Of a stretch of DNA of 64,000 nt, positions 45,224 to 56,242 are shown one piece after another. Position numbers and translations under genes: made by a program. The notes below the pieces were generated by a model. It was not told the origin of the DNA. It searched no databases and worked only from the letters and a program-made list of their open reading frames with translations. Numbering within the stretch: the first letter of the stretch is position 1; each line of letters opens with the position of its first letter. The stretch spans positions 58,433,841 to 58,497,840 of the forward strand of contig OW799233.1 of assembly GCA_941918925.1 (NCBI GenBank), in the 5' to 3' direction. The DNA is from Phyto melanocephala (lineage: Eukaryota; Arthropoda; Insecta; Diptera; Rhinophoridae).

Positions 45224-45990
45224 AAGTAACTAAGAGCGCTATATTCGGCCGTGCCGAATCTTATATACCCTTCACAACGTGTAGTCATGCAATAACAGTA
45301 GTTTGTATCACCATTCATCCCATATAAAATACGTACATACATATAAAAAACACACATATATAAAACATCTCATTGTAAAATTATAAATTTACGTATGTAT
45401 GTTTAAAAAAATAAAAAAATTCAAAAAAAAATTAAAAAAAAAAATTTTAAAAAATTAATTAAAATATATATAATAAATATAAAACAAAAAAAAAAAAAAT
45501 TAAAAAAAAAATTTAAAAAAAATAATAAAAATATAAATAATATATTAAATAAAAAATAAAAAAAAAATTTTTTTTTGGCTCAGCTGGGATTCGATGCCAC
45601 GTTTTCTCTAACCAGTATACACGTTTGTATGTATGTATGTTGTTGTTGTAATGTTTTTGTGAATAAAAAATCGAGGTGGTCGTGGGTTTTTGCTCATATC
45701 TCAGTTGTTTATGTACCGATGTTTCTGATTTTCAATACCGTTCTACTCCCGAATATTTCTGATATTTTAATACCTCACCCGGGTCCCGATATCGGGGGGC
45801 TTCAAAAAGTTGATTTCAACATACACACGGACAGACGGTCAGACGGACAGACTGACAGAGCTTAATCGACTCCCCTATTCATAAGCTTTCAGAAAATATA
45901 TACTTTATGGGGTCGGAAATGAAAATTGTAGAAATTTCACACGGAATGACAAACCTATATATAACCTTTTTCACTGTGTGAAGGGTATAA
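45224..45990 (+). repeat. Repeat family B, complete copy
   Basis: Same order as the copy at 32079: hairpin leader, TATACCCTTCACAACGTG, A-rich tract (45405-45570), CAGCTGGGATTCGATG block, GACAGACGG repeats and terminal CACTGTGTGAAGGGTATA. Confidence 0.85.
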
Positions 45991-46011
45991 TAATAATGTT
46001 TGTGAATAAAA

Positions 46012-46742
46012 ATAAGTATGTATAATGATGTGTTGCGATTCATTGAGCTATACAGAAGCCATGGAAAGGCATTTTTAATAATAAAATTGCTTTAAAATTG
46101 CGTGCAGCCTACGTCACAGCAATTAATTTTAATTAATTTTGACAAGCACTATGTGTGAAAAACTTGAACGTGTGGCTGCAGTGTTAGTAAAATTAAAAGC
46201 TGATGACAGTATTGTCGAAGAAAAGTATTGTAAACAAGTGAGTAGCAATCTCGGCGAATTCGCTTCACTAGCGATTTTAGTCACAACTGTTTTATTTTCA
46301 GTTGCCCTGTTAGCAATACTAAAAATTTAAGAACATAAAAGCTTAAAAAGTATAACATAAAAAATATATATATTTATTTTGGAAAAAAAAATAACTAAAA
46401 TGAGAAAAATATTCACATCTCCACATTAAAGAAAAAAATAACCACTTTTGGTTAGAAATAACCAAAAACGGCAGCCCTGATCACATTTTCTAACTGTACA
46501 TTACAATCTAAGATACCATTTAAGTAAAACTGCCAAGTCGAATGTAGACGTGCTGATTTTGCAATATGAATGATGGGACCGTGGAGATAGTCCTCTGCAA
46601 TTGCCCGGCGCTCTGCACAAGGAGATAACGTTTTCTAGAGTTTAGAGTAAATATGTCAATGGGCATTTAGAATTCTTTGCCTCGTATGGTATTAGGCTTA
46701 ATTAAAAGCCTTGACCTATAGGTAAGCTAGTGATTGCACAAA
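46012..46742. other. Intron sequence with one small ORF
   Basis: The only frame of note is 46151-46330, ending in a hydrophobic segment, described under findings. Otherwise nothing is recognised. Confidence 0.3.
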
Positions 46743-46915
46743 ATATTGTTACAGATTTATTTTTAAATAGCTTAATTTACATTATAATTTATCATCTGGC
46801 ATCTCTGCCTCAAACCGTGAACATCGTGTTATTTTTTACTCTAAATTGTTAAACCAATTTTATATATTAAAAAAACAATAAAAATAAAACTTTAAGTGAT
46901 TGTGTATTTCTGACA

Positions 46916-48052
46916 ATGTTGTCGCAGAAAAGAAAAAAACTCTGGGGTAATAACCCAAAATTTAAAGTGCCAAAAATATCCGACGTACCTAGCAGCAGTG
47001 CAAATAGATTTCAGCTACTTGCAAATGAAGAAGAAGAAGAAGACAGTACTCACAAGGAGAAAATACCACCTATTGTAGTGGACTCAGTTCATAGTTTTTC
47101 GTCAGTTTTTGGGCTAATTGGAGAAAGGTATAAGTTTAAAAGAATGTCAATTGGAACAAAAATATTATCTAGTTCAAGAACTCTTTATGAAGAGGCCTTA
47201 AATCTACTAAGAACCAAAAAGTACCAGTTTTACACGCATGAAATAAAAGATGCGAAAACCTTTAAATTAGTGTTGTTTGGTCTTATTCAAATGGACACTA
47301 AGATAATCAGTGATGAATTTAACAAATCACACAACATAAATCCGGTAAGTGTTAAGGAAATCACTACCAAAAGGTCTACCGCCGACGATACACTATATCT
47401 AATTGAGTTTGACCGCCAGCAAGTGTCGAAGAGGGATATATTAAAAATTAGGTATTTTAGTAATATTGCCGTTTACTGGAGAAGACCACTCAAGGGCAGT
47501 AAAGGTCCTACACAATGCACCAAATGCTCTATGTATGGTCATGGTGCTAGAAACTGTAACAGAGTAGTAGTGTGTGCAGCCTGTGCTGGTAATCATGAAT
47601 TTGCAGATTGCCCATTGAACAAAGCTGCAAATAGTGATAACGTCGTTTATAAATGTCACAACTGCACAAAAAAGAATTTTAGAAATGTGAAGCACAGAGC
47701 TGACGACCCTAAATGCCCATGTCGTCAGGAATATCTTGAGATTCGACAACGTACCACAGCCAGAATGAAGGTGCCACAAAGGAATTATATGATGAACTTC
47801 AACGTCAATGAAGTTAATTTTCCACAACTGCCCGGTAAGGAGCATCAAAATTATCCACGTGACTCTGGTGCTAAAAATATACTGTACTCTGATGTAACAA
47901 GAAGTAAAAATCTTGTGAACAGAAATGAAGATGATATTTCCAATGAGAAATTAATGGAAATATTTTTTGATGCTGTCGATGCACTTCAAAGATGCCAAAA
48001 TAAGTACGACAAGCTACGAGTGCTGGGAATGATGCTTCAACATGCCATATAA
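46916..48052 (+). CDS. Jockey-clade ORF1 (gag-like nucleocapsid)
   Basis: A protein of 378 residues. The N-terminal third is basic, followed by an acidic patch (NEEEEEDST). The middle (about 85-190) has the RRM-like fold expected in Jockey ORF1, with IKDAKTFKLVLFGL and ITTKRSTADDTLYLIEF. CCHC knuckles follow: CTKCSMYGHGARNC and CAACAGNHEFADC, then CHNC...H...C at about 201-270. It packages element RNA and, in relatives, targets it to the nucleus. The start is the first ATG after the 5' UTR. The stop lies inside the ORF2 start region. Confidence 0.93.
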   Translation: MLSQKRKKLWGNNPKFKVPKISDVPSSSANRFQLLANEEEEEDSTHKEKIPPIVVDSVHSFSSVFGLIGERYKFKRMSIGTKILSSSRTLYEEALNLLRTKKYQFYTHEIKDAKTFKLVLFGLIQMDTKIISDEFNKSHNINPVSVKEITTKRSTADDTLYLIEFDRQQVSKRDILKIRYFSNIAVYWRRPLKGSKGPTQCTKCSMYGHGARNCNRVVVCAACAGNHEFADCPLNKAANSDNVVYKCHNCTKKNFRNVKHRADDPKCPCRQEYLEIRQRTTARMKVPQRNYMMNFNVNEVNFPQLPGKEHQNYPRDSGAKNILYSDVTRSKNLVNRNEDDISNEKLMEIFFDAVDALQRCQNKYDKLRVLGMMLQHAI

Positions 48053-50720
48053 ATCAACAGTAAGTCACAATGTTCATGTTATGCACTGGAATGCTCAAGG
48101 CATAACGACTGAGTCAGCAGCTTCACAGCTGGAAAAATTTTTATACGACAAGGAAGTTGATATTCTCCTTGTCAATGAGACTTTTTTGAAACCCTACCAT
48201 AAATTTAAACTTGGGGGCTACAAAATTTATAGAGAGGATAGACCAACACATGGCGGAGGTGTACTCATCGCGATAAAATATAATGTTGAACACGAAATAT
48301 TACCAACTATAAATACGCGTGTGGCGGAAAATATTTCGGTACGAGTAATAATAAATAGGCGCCCTGTGATATTTACATCTGCGTACAATCCGGCTCACAC
48401 TATACATTTTAAAACTGATATGGATGCCTTAACTAATCGTTCAAATGACTTCTTTTTATTCGGTGATTTAAACGCTCAACATACTCACTGGAATTGCTTT
48501 TCAAACAATATTGCTGGTAATGAGCTTTATAGCCATTGCCTTCAATCGAACTACTATATTTATTACCCGAATGCATTTACTCGTTTTGGACAAAATATAA
48601 ATCCAGTACAGCCGTCTACAGTAGACATCCTTTTAACTAACTCTTGTCTTCCTTTTTCAACCTTGGAAACACATCCAAATATTCTGCAGTCGGACCATGT
48701 ACCAATATCTTGCGTCATTTATGGAGAGGTACATAATAGCATTTTGTTGGTACCCCTATATAATCGAGCCGATTGGTTATCAATAAAAAACTGGGTGGAG
48801 AATGAAATACTATTACAAGATATAAATCAAAATATTACAAACACAGGTAATCTAGATGTATCATTAAGTAAACTAATATATATTGTAAAAGAAGCTACTA
48901 ATAGAATACCAGTTGGTCATAGAAACCCCTGGCAACGGCAAATTTCAGAAATTAGCAAAATGCTAATTGCTCAGAGAAACAAATATAGACGTAAATTCCA
49001 AAGATGTAGGGATTTAAATTATAAAATGCATTTATATTGTGTCTTGAAACAGCTAAATAGGCTTATTCACTTTCACCTGAATAAAGACAGGAATGAGTCT
49101 TGGTCGAAATTCATTTCAAATCTGCCTACCGGTTCCAAAAAGTTTTGGAAATTAACTAAAACTTTAAAAGGCAAGAATCCTACATATTCTAAACTTCATG
49201 TAGATGGATCAATTCTGAATTCTGACGTCGAAAAGTCAAATGCAATAGCTGACGTATTTGCTAGTTCACATACTATTACTATTAACAATCCATCACCCAT
49301 GGACTCGGTTGTATCAAGATGCATTAATGACCTTAATCAAACTCTTATCGACAATACAAGTATTAAACTAACAAATTTGACTGAAGTCAAATCATTTGTC
49401 CATTTGCTGAAAAATAATAAAGCTCCTGGCTTAGATGGGATTAACAGTATAATACTTAAAAATATGCCCGACTCCTTTTTTGAAATTTTAAGTAAATTAT
49501 TTAACTTCTGCCTGAGCAATGGGTACTTCCCACACGTTTTTAAAATGGCTAAGGTAATTCCAATCCACAAATCTGGAAAGGATCCTAAATTGCCCTCCAG
49601 CTATAGGCCAATAAGTATTCTTAGCCTATTGGATAAGGTGTTCGAGAAAATTATTCACTCCAGAATTTTAGATTTTTTAAATTGCAATAATATCATAAAT
49701 AAAGAACAATTTGGTTTTCGAAAAGAGCACTCCACTGTACATCAACTTAAGAGAGTTGTTAACTTTCTTGAATGTAATAAAAGTAATCGAAAAAGCACTG
49801 GAGTCGTTTTTCTTGATATCGAAAAAGCTTTTGACTCAATCTGGCATGATGGACTAGTGTATAAATTAAATACGTTAAATTTTCCAATTTACCTTCAAAA
49901 ACTTATCAAAAGCTTTTTAGATAAACGTACGTTTGTTGTATCTGTCAATAACAAATTTTCTAGTGAAAGGCAAATACCTGCGGGCTTGCCGCAAGGATCA
50001 GTATTATCCCCTACACTATACTCGATATATACATCTGATGTTACTCTAAGAAGAGACCATGATGCAGCTTTTTACGCGGATGACAGCGCCTTTATTTCTT
50101 GCGGTAAAGTCTCGAATGCGATTATTAGAAGAATGGAAAATAATCTTAAATTAATTCGTAAATACTATGACAAATGGAAAATAAAAGTCAATGACGATAA
50201 AACTCAAGCAATTATATTTCCATTCAACAAATCGCGAAAACGCTTTCCTACTAGATATTTATCGTCTAGGGGAACAATTATCCCATTGAAGGACGAAATT
50301 AAATATCTAGGAGTAATCCTTGACAGAAAACTTTTATTCAAACAGCATGTCAATTACATTTGCGAGAAGGCAATTAAGTGTAGTCGTGCCTTATACCCCT
50401 TAATTGGCCGAAGATCTAATCTTAATATAAAGAACAAAGTTCTTATTTACAAAATGTGTATTCGACCGATTATGACCTATGGTTGTCAAATCTGGTCCCA
50501 AAAGGCTGCTAAAACGCATACAAAAAAATTGCAAATCATTCAAAATAAAAACTTGAAAATAATACACAATCTACCTTTTAGATATCCAACTTATCTTCTA
50601 CACAGAAACTTTGACTTCAAAATGTTTAATTTATTGACAAGGGAACTGACGCTGTCATTTAATGAAAAATGCAGAAGGTCAAATTTTGAAATAATAAGAA
50701 ATTTGCTGAACAACCACTGA
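48042..50720 (+). CDS. Jockey-clade ORF2 (endonuclease and reverse transcriptase)
   Basis: An uninterrupted 892-residue protein in the +1 frame relative to ORF1, with an 11-nt overlap. The N-terminal apurinic-type endonuclease has HWNAQGI, LLVNETFLKP, THGGGVLIAI, FLFGDLNAQHTHWN and SDHVPIS (about residue 217). The reverse transcriptase has NNKAPGLDGI, YRPISILSLLDKVFEK, FGFRKEHST, LDIEKAFDSIW, GLPQGSVLSPTLY (about 647) and AAFYADDSAFI (about 676, catalytic DD). The C-terminal thumb has RPIMTYGCQIW. It lacks RNase H, as is usual in Jockey. It nicks target DNA and primes reverse transcription there. Confidence 0.95.
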   Translation: MPYKSTVSHNVHVMHWNAQGITTESAASQLEKFLYDKEVDILLVNETFLKPYHKFKLGGYKIYREDRPTHGGGVLIAIKYNVEHEILPTINTRVAENISVRVIINRRPVIFTSAYNPAHTIHFKTDMDALTNRSNDFFLFGDLNAQHTHWNCFSNNIAGNELYSHCLQSNYYIYYPNAFTRFGQNINPVQPSTVDILLTNSCLPFSTLETHPNILQSDHVPISCVIYGEVHNSILLVPLYNRADWLSIKNWVENEILLQDINQNITNTGNLDVSLSKLIYIVKEATNRIPVGHRNPWQRQISEISKMLIAQRNKYRRKFQRCRDLNYKMHLYCVLKQLNRLIHFHLNKDRNESWSKFISNLPTGSKKFWKLTKTLKGKNPTYSKLHVDGSILNSDVEKSNAIADVFASSHTITINNPSPMDSVVSRCINDLNQTLIDNTSIKLTNLTEVKSFVHLLKNNKAPGLDGINSIILKNMPDSFFEILSKLFNFCLSNGYFPHVFKMAKVIPIHKSGKDPKLPSSYRPISILSLLDKVFEKIIHSRILDFLNCNNIINKEQFGFRKEHSTVHQLKRVVNFLECNKSNRKSTGVVFLDIEKAFDSIWHDGLVYKLNTLNFPIYLQKLIKSFLDKRTFVVSVNNKFSSERQIPAGLPQGSVLSPTLYSIYTSDVTLRRDHDAAFYADDSAFISCGKVSNAIIRRMENNLKLIRKYYDKWKIKVNDDKTQAIIFPFNKSRKRFPTRYLSSRGTIIPLKDEIKYLGVILDRKLLFKQHVNYICEKAIKCSRALYPLIGRRSNLNIKNKVLIYKMCIRPIMTYGCQIWSQKAAKTHTKKLQIIQNKNLKIIHNLPFRYPTYLLHRNFDFKMFNLLTRELTLSFNEKCRRSNFEIIRNLLNNH

Positions 50721-51594
50721 GGGTCTTTTGTTTAAAAGACACATTTCAGTGATTGTTTTAAAATCTCTTATAACTTCTAAGTTGATGCGAGGTTTTTTAT
50801 GAACAACTTTTCCTTAAATCTGTGATATTAGTAGTTTCTTTATTTTATTAATAAGATGTTAATTGTTGTAATACTATATGTAAATTCTCATAACTCTGTT
50901 AATGATATTGATAAAATGAATAAGTTTTTAATAAAGGATAATAATAATAAAAATAATAACATTATAATTTATTTTAGTTGTAGTAGTTTAAGTTACTGTA
51001 GTTTTATTTGTATTAGTTTATTTCGCTGGTTGTTCGAACATGATGTTTGTTATTATGTGTAGCATACTTTTAGGCACTTCTATTATTCCTGCATATTACT
51101 TAACGTCTTAATTTAAATGTAACGGTTTTCGAATGTACTAGAATGTACATATGAGAACTTTGTCGAATGTTACCGAACACCACTATGTTATTATAAATAG
51201 CCGAACAACACAGCTGAGTGTGTTTAAAAAAATTAAGTGCTCTTAATTTTATAACGAATTTCAAGTATTTTTAATTGCAATAAAAGAACTCAAAGTTTAT
51301 TTAAAGGAAGTAAGCCAACGTTTATAAACGGTATAAACGTAACAACTGGTGTCAGAAGTGAAATTACATTTAAAAAATTGCATTAAAAAAAAAGCAGACA
51401 TAAAATTTGAGGAGCTTAAAGTAGAACAGCTCAAGAAGGAATTGAGTAAGCTGGCATTGTTGACAACAGGTAATAAAGTAGAATTGCAAAAAGAGACTTC
51501 TAGATGAATTTAAGCGGCGTAATATTGACATTGATGGCTATGAGTTTGACGAAAAAGAAGAAATGGAAGTCTCCACTCGAGCAATCACAAACAC

Positions 51595-52697
51595 ATGGAT
51601 TTAAGGACGATGCTTGCTGCTATGATAGAAAAGATGGAAATTAAATTCCAGGAAGCTCAAGAAACTTCTAGGGCTAATAATGAAAAATTATTAGCCGTAG
51701 ATCAAGAAAATTCTAGAGCTAATAATGAAAAATTATTAGCTCAAGTTAAAGTAGAAGTTCAAGAAGATAATAATAATAATAAAAAATTATTAGCAGAAGT
51801 TCAAGAATCTTCTAAAGCTAATAATGAAAAGTTATTAGCTGAAGTTAGAGAAGTGCAAGAAACTTCTAGAACTAATAATAAAAAATTATTAGCAGAAGTT
51901 CAAGAATCTTCTAAAGCTAATAATGAAAAGTTATTAGCTGAAGTTAGAGAAGTGCAAGAAACAGCTAGAGCTACGAGCGAAAAACTTCAAGAAATTTCTG
52001 AAGCTGTCAATAACAGAGTAGAGGGCATTGAAAAGCAAGTTAATAAAATTGATAAAAAAAATAGCTGACCTTGAAATATTGCATAGTTAGTCAAGCAAGT
52101 GACTTCAATAGCAAATTGCAACTACAAGTCAAAGATGTTGACGAAAAATTGCAGCTACAAGTAAAAAATTCTGACGAAAAATTTAAAAATCTGGAAATAA
52201 AAATTAATGATTTTCAATGTCACAAGGGACCAGTGCGGATAATTCCAGAAATATCAAGTAGAATAAAGGCCCCTACTTTTCATGGTAGTGTACCGTTTAA
52301 CGTTTTTAAATTTCAGTTTAAGACAGTTGCCAATACAAATATGTGGAACAATGAAGAAAAGGCTTTAGAGCTGATTTTGGCATTAAAAGGCAACGCAGCA
52401 CAAGTTCAAGAAAGTATACCCAATGGCTGCAGAGAAAACTACGATGACATAGTGGTGGCGCTACAACGCAAGTATGGCGGTGAGCATAAACGAGATCTAT
52501 ACCGAATGGAATTGCGAGGCAGAATACAAAAAGCTAACGAGTCATTACAAGATTTCGCAACGGAGATCGGAGAAAAAGACGGAGATATATTCACCGAAAT
52601 TAAAAATGCTGTTATACAGGCGTTAGAGGAGAAGCAAGGTAAAGCCAGAGCCAAATGCTATAATTGTGGTAAAAGTGGACATTTTCAACGAAATTGA
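51595..52697 (+). pseudogene. gypsy gag: coiled-coil region, capsid and broken zinc knuckle
   Basis: The first frame (51595-52068) is a long coiled coil made of internal repeats around SSKANNEKLLAEVREVQE; one block of about 68 bp is repeated at a 99-bp step (51795 and 51894). A frameshift near 52055 leads to a second frame (to 52697) with a capsid-like segment (RIKAPTFHGSVPFNVFKFQF, ALELILALKGNAAQVQ) and a zinc knuckle CYNCGKSGHFQRN. The stop TGA falls exactly where the fourth Cys of the CCHC knuckle is expected. The start is uncertain. Confidence 0.8.
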
Positions 52698-52854
52698 AAA
52701 GCACCCAGGAAGCGGGCTAGATATGTTTCACCACCTGAAAACAGCAAACGGGCAAACATGAAATCATCAAATGAGTCACCGTTACACTAAAACGAGCTAG
52801 CACTATATGGCAAGAGCTAGCTCCCATATCCGAGGGCCCCACAATCTCCATATC

Positions 52855-53424
52855 AGTTATGCAGCAGAAAAATAGCAATGGTCGAAGGCATATTTTTACT
52901 ATAGACACAGGAGCATCGTAGTCTATTATCAGGCCCGATTTAGTAAAGAAAACAATCGAACCGTTATGTGGCGTAAGTCTACGAACAGCTACTGGGGAAC
53001 CTGCTACTGTCTATGGTAAAATAAACGTAAAAGTAACTATTGCAAACATAAGTGTCAATCATGTTTTCATCGTTGCCGACATTGTGGACGAAGTTATCAT
53101 CGGTGCAGATTTTATGATTAGTCATGGCATTAATCTGAATATGGGCCACAAGGTTATGATTTGGCGGAATGTTGAAATACCCCTAGATGTTGGTTATGAA
53201 AATAAGGTGCCTGTAAGAAAACTAATTGCTACAGAATATGAGAAAATACCACCACAGTCAGAAAGTGTAGTATGGGCGCGTATAGAGGGAGATTGTGTGG
53301 ACAACCGGTTGTGGGTGGTAGAACAAACAGATATAAAAAGTGACTTAATAACAGCAAAAGCCCTTGTCAAAACCAGCAATGACGGAAGAGTCCCTGTAAG
53401 AGTGCTTAACCTTTCCGCCTGTTA
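52855..53424 (+). pseudogene. gypsy protease and linker
   Basis: The active site DTGAS (about 52904-52918) is followed at once by an in-frame TAG. The same frame continues as SIIRPDLVKK, TATGEPATVYG, DEVIIGADFMISHGI (the second protease block) and a linker ending at TAA about 53423. The aspartic protease would cut the Gag-Pol polyprotein. The nonsense codon beside the catalytic triplet inactivates it. Confidence 0.8.
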
Positions 53425-53491
53425 AAAAGTAGTCAAGCCAAAATCCAAATTAGGTCAGTGTGCTAAAGCTGAGGCAATAATTAACTGCGAA

Positions 53492-54312
53492 ATGAAATCG
53501 GGTCCTGCCAGTATGTCAAACAAAGAGAAGGAGATACTAGCAGAATACGTAGAGAAGTGGGTTAAAGGATTATCGCCGCCCGATAGAAATAAAGCAAAAC
53601 AGCTACTTAGAAAACATGCATCCACCTTCGTTCTGAAAGGTCAACATCAAGGTAGAACATCACTTGTGAAACATCAGATAAATACCGGCGATGCAAGGCC
53701 TATAAAACAAGCTTCTAGAAGTATTCCTCTAGCGAAGCGTAATGAAGTCAAAGAACTTGTCAATGAAATGGAGCGGAATGGAGTAATAGAACCTTTTTCA
53801 AGTCCTTGGAGCTCACCGTTTTGATCAAAAAGAAAGATGGCAGCACAAGATTTTGCGTCGATTATAGAAAACTAAATGACGTCACTAAGAAGGACAGTTA
53901 TCCGCTACCAAGAATAGATGACACTCTGGACACGCTAGGTGGAACAAAATGGTTCTCTACATTAGACCTGCAAAGTGGTTATTGGCAAGTGGAAATATCT
54001 GATAGAGATAAGGAGAAAACAGCTTTTAGTGCAAGTGACGGGCTATGGCAGTTTAATGTGATGCCATTTGGACTATGCAACGCTCCAGCCACATTCGAGC
54101 GATTAAAGGAACGCGTATTAAGGGGACTTCATTGGAAGACATGCCTGGTTTATCTTGATGACATAATTGTCATGGGTAAAAGTTTTGACGATCACCTGAA
54201 AAATCTAGAAGTTCTTAAACGTATATCAGCGGCTGGACTTAAACTAAGCGCCAAGAAATGTGCATTGTTCCAGAAAGAGGTAAAGTACTTGGGGCATCGA
54301 GACGCAGAGTGA
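53492..54312 (+). pseudogene. gypsy reverse transcriptase
   Basis: The frame at 53492-53824 ends in [16 protein letters not shown]; a one-base shift near 53815 moves the rest to the frame at 53806-54312. That part holds [49 protein letters not shown] (motif A), [16 protein letters not shown] and [13 protein letters not shown] (catalytic YLDD), ending at KYLGHRDAE and a stop. Order and motifs are those of Ty3/gypsy RT. Confidence 0.88.
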
Positions 54313-54339
54313 AGGACTGGCCTCGCCCGAAAAATCTTC

Positions 54340-54927
54340 ATGAGTTACGTAGTTTTCTAGACCTCTGTACCTACCGCTGCCAGTCTACATGAGCTCACCA
54401 AGAATAATGGAATAGAAAAGGTGATAGGCTACTACAGTCGAACACTCTCGAAGCCTGAAAGAAATTATTGTGTAGCACGTCGAGAGCTTCTGGCAGTTGT
54501 AGAGTGTGTAAAACATTACCACAAATACCTGTATGGACAACACTTTGAACTAAGAACCGATCACTCTGCACTCAGATGGTTACTACAATTCAAACAACCT
54601 GAAGGACAGCTAGCCCGTTGGATTAAACGTCTCCAGAGCTATGATTTCAGTATTGAGCACAGAAAGGGCACTAAACATGGAAATGCAGATGCACTCTCCC
54701 GAAGACCGTGCAGATTGGAGTGCAAACATTTTGCAAAAGCTGAAGGAAAAGAATGTGTTGTTGACGTTCGACTAACACATATAGAGACAAGTGATGACTG
54801 GTCAGCGGCGCAAAGAGACGATCCCATACTGGCAAAAATTATGTCAGCAAAGGAGGAAGTCAAAAGGCCAACCCGTAACCAAATATCAGCGAAAAGTCCA
54901 TTGATGAAATCATACTGGGCGCTATGA
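54340..54927 (+). pseudogene. gypsy RNase H and spacer
   Basis: The frame from about 54421 contains YYSRTLSKPERNYCVARREL, ELLAVVECVKHYHKYLYG, FELRTDHSALRWLL and GKTKHGNADALSRRP-like sequence (GTKHGNADALSRR), the typical RNase H of gypsy elements. A spacer rich in charged residues follows to the stop at 54925. The segment 54312-54420, between RT thumb and RNase H, is shortened and frameshifted. Confidence 0.85.
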
Positions 54928-55053
54928 AATAGTCTGAAGGTTATTAACGGGTGCCTTTATCGCAAATGGGTGCCTTTATCGCAAATGGGAAAGTACTGAT
55001 GGTAAATCGACAACAAATCTGATTGTGGTGCCATCCTCTAAAGTCAAAGAGGT

Positions 55054-56242
55054 ATTAAAGGCATAGTACGCAAATCAATCGAATAGATATTAATCATGAA
55101 TGATAATAATTTGAATGAATTAAATTTTCCACATTGTGACGAATAATTCGTTTTGTTTTCCGAATTTTAAAAATAAAAGTTGCGAGACAAATGATATTTT
55201 AAAAAAATTTAAAATAAATTTCTCACCATAATTTAAATATAAAATTCCTTACATGAATCGTTCATTCAAAGAACATAATCGAAAAATTAAAAAAAAAATC
55301 GATTCACAATTAGAATTTTTATTTTCCTTGAAGAAAAGTTAGCAACGTTGCCTTTGTAGTTTATCATTTTTGTTGTGTTAATGGGAACAATTTTACCATT
55401 TTAGGAATTAAAGAATATATTAAAAAAATTATAATTTTTAGTTAATATATTTTATGTTGTTAAAAGAGGCATTGGATACAGTGTGACACACAACTTTTTA
55501 CCTATAGGCGCTTGACACATGCTTATATATAAAGTAGCTTTTATACCGAGTTTCAATTTAATACAAACAAGGATTTTTACTTTACTGAGTTGAAAAAAAT
55601 TAAGAATATAATGAATTTTCTGTTTATATATGTGTTTTGCTAATACGCATATCCTTTTAAGACTTTACCTTTTTATATAAATGCCTAATTATTTTATTAG
55701 ACCTATAAAGTTGTTTTTCTTGCCCGCATCTTTAAATCAATTATAATTAAATTTATGAGAATAAAAATATTATATATGTATGTATGGATATATAAAATAT
55801 AATATTTATACACGATACAGCTATTTATATACATATAATCAAATTCCAATCTGTTAAGAACGCATTGTATTGTTTAAATTATTATTATTGATACTGTACA
55901 TTACTTAATGTTAAGATTTTTTCATACCACAAACAACAACAAATAAAAAGAGGAAATTTTTAAAACAAATTATTCGTTTTTGAGGCATTTTGCTTAGAAT
56001 GAAATATATTAAATTTGTGAGAAGAATGAAACACGACGAAAATAAAAATTGTATTGCAAACGAAATCAATAAAAAAAAATATTTTTATATTATTTGTGAA
56101 AAGAATGAAAAAAAATAAAAATACGTAATAGAATTTGACTCACAACTTTTATCTTTTTCAATTCAGAGCATAATCCAAAAAACAAGCGAAAAAAATGAAA
56201 TTGTATTCACAAACATAATTTTTTGCGTACTATGATTAAAGG
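55054..56242. mobile_element. hAT-like non-autonomous element in gypsy pol, 8-bp TSD
   Basis: The 1173-bp insert (55062-56234) has perfect 13-bp inverted termini CATAGTACGCAAA. It is flanked by an 8-bp duplication ATTAAAGG (55054-55061, 56235-56242), which lies within the spacer upstream of integrase. Eight-base duplications are the hAT hallmark. The interior is extremely AT-rich without an ORF. Confidence 0.88.

Larger units (their letters stand above)
46793..50958 (+). mobile_element. Full-length Jockey-clade non-LTR retrotransposon, apparently intact
   Basis: The 4166-bp element is flanked by a perfect 14-bp duplication acattataatttat (46779-46792, 50959-50972). It has a 123-bp 5' UTR, two open ORFs overlapping by 11 nt, a short 3' UTR with TTAATAAAGG as poly(A)-type signal, and an ATAAT-rich tail. 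Both reading frames are undisturbed, so it may be, or recently have been, active. It lies in the gypsy 5' LTR. Confidence 0.95.
46747..51344 (+). repeat. 5' LTR of the gypsy-type element, split
   Basis: The LTR starts at 46747, is interrupted after 46792 and resumes at 50973, ending at 51344. It is nearly identical to the 3' LTR but lacks an internal block of about 113 bp (57560-57670 in the 3' copy). The next bases, tggtgtcagaagtg (51347-51360), are the likely tRNA primer-binding site. Confidence 0.88.
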
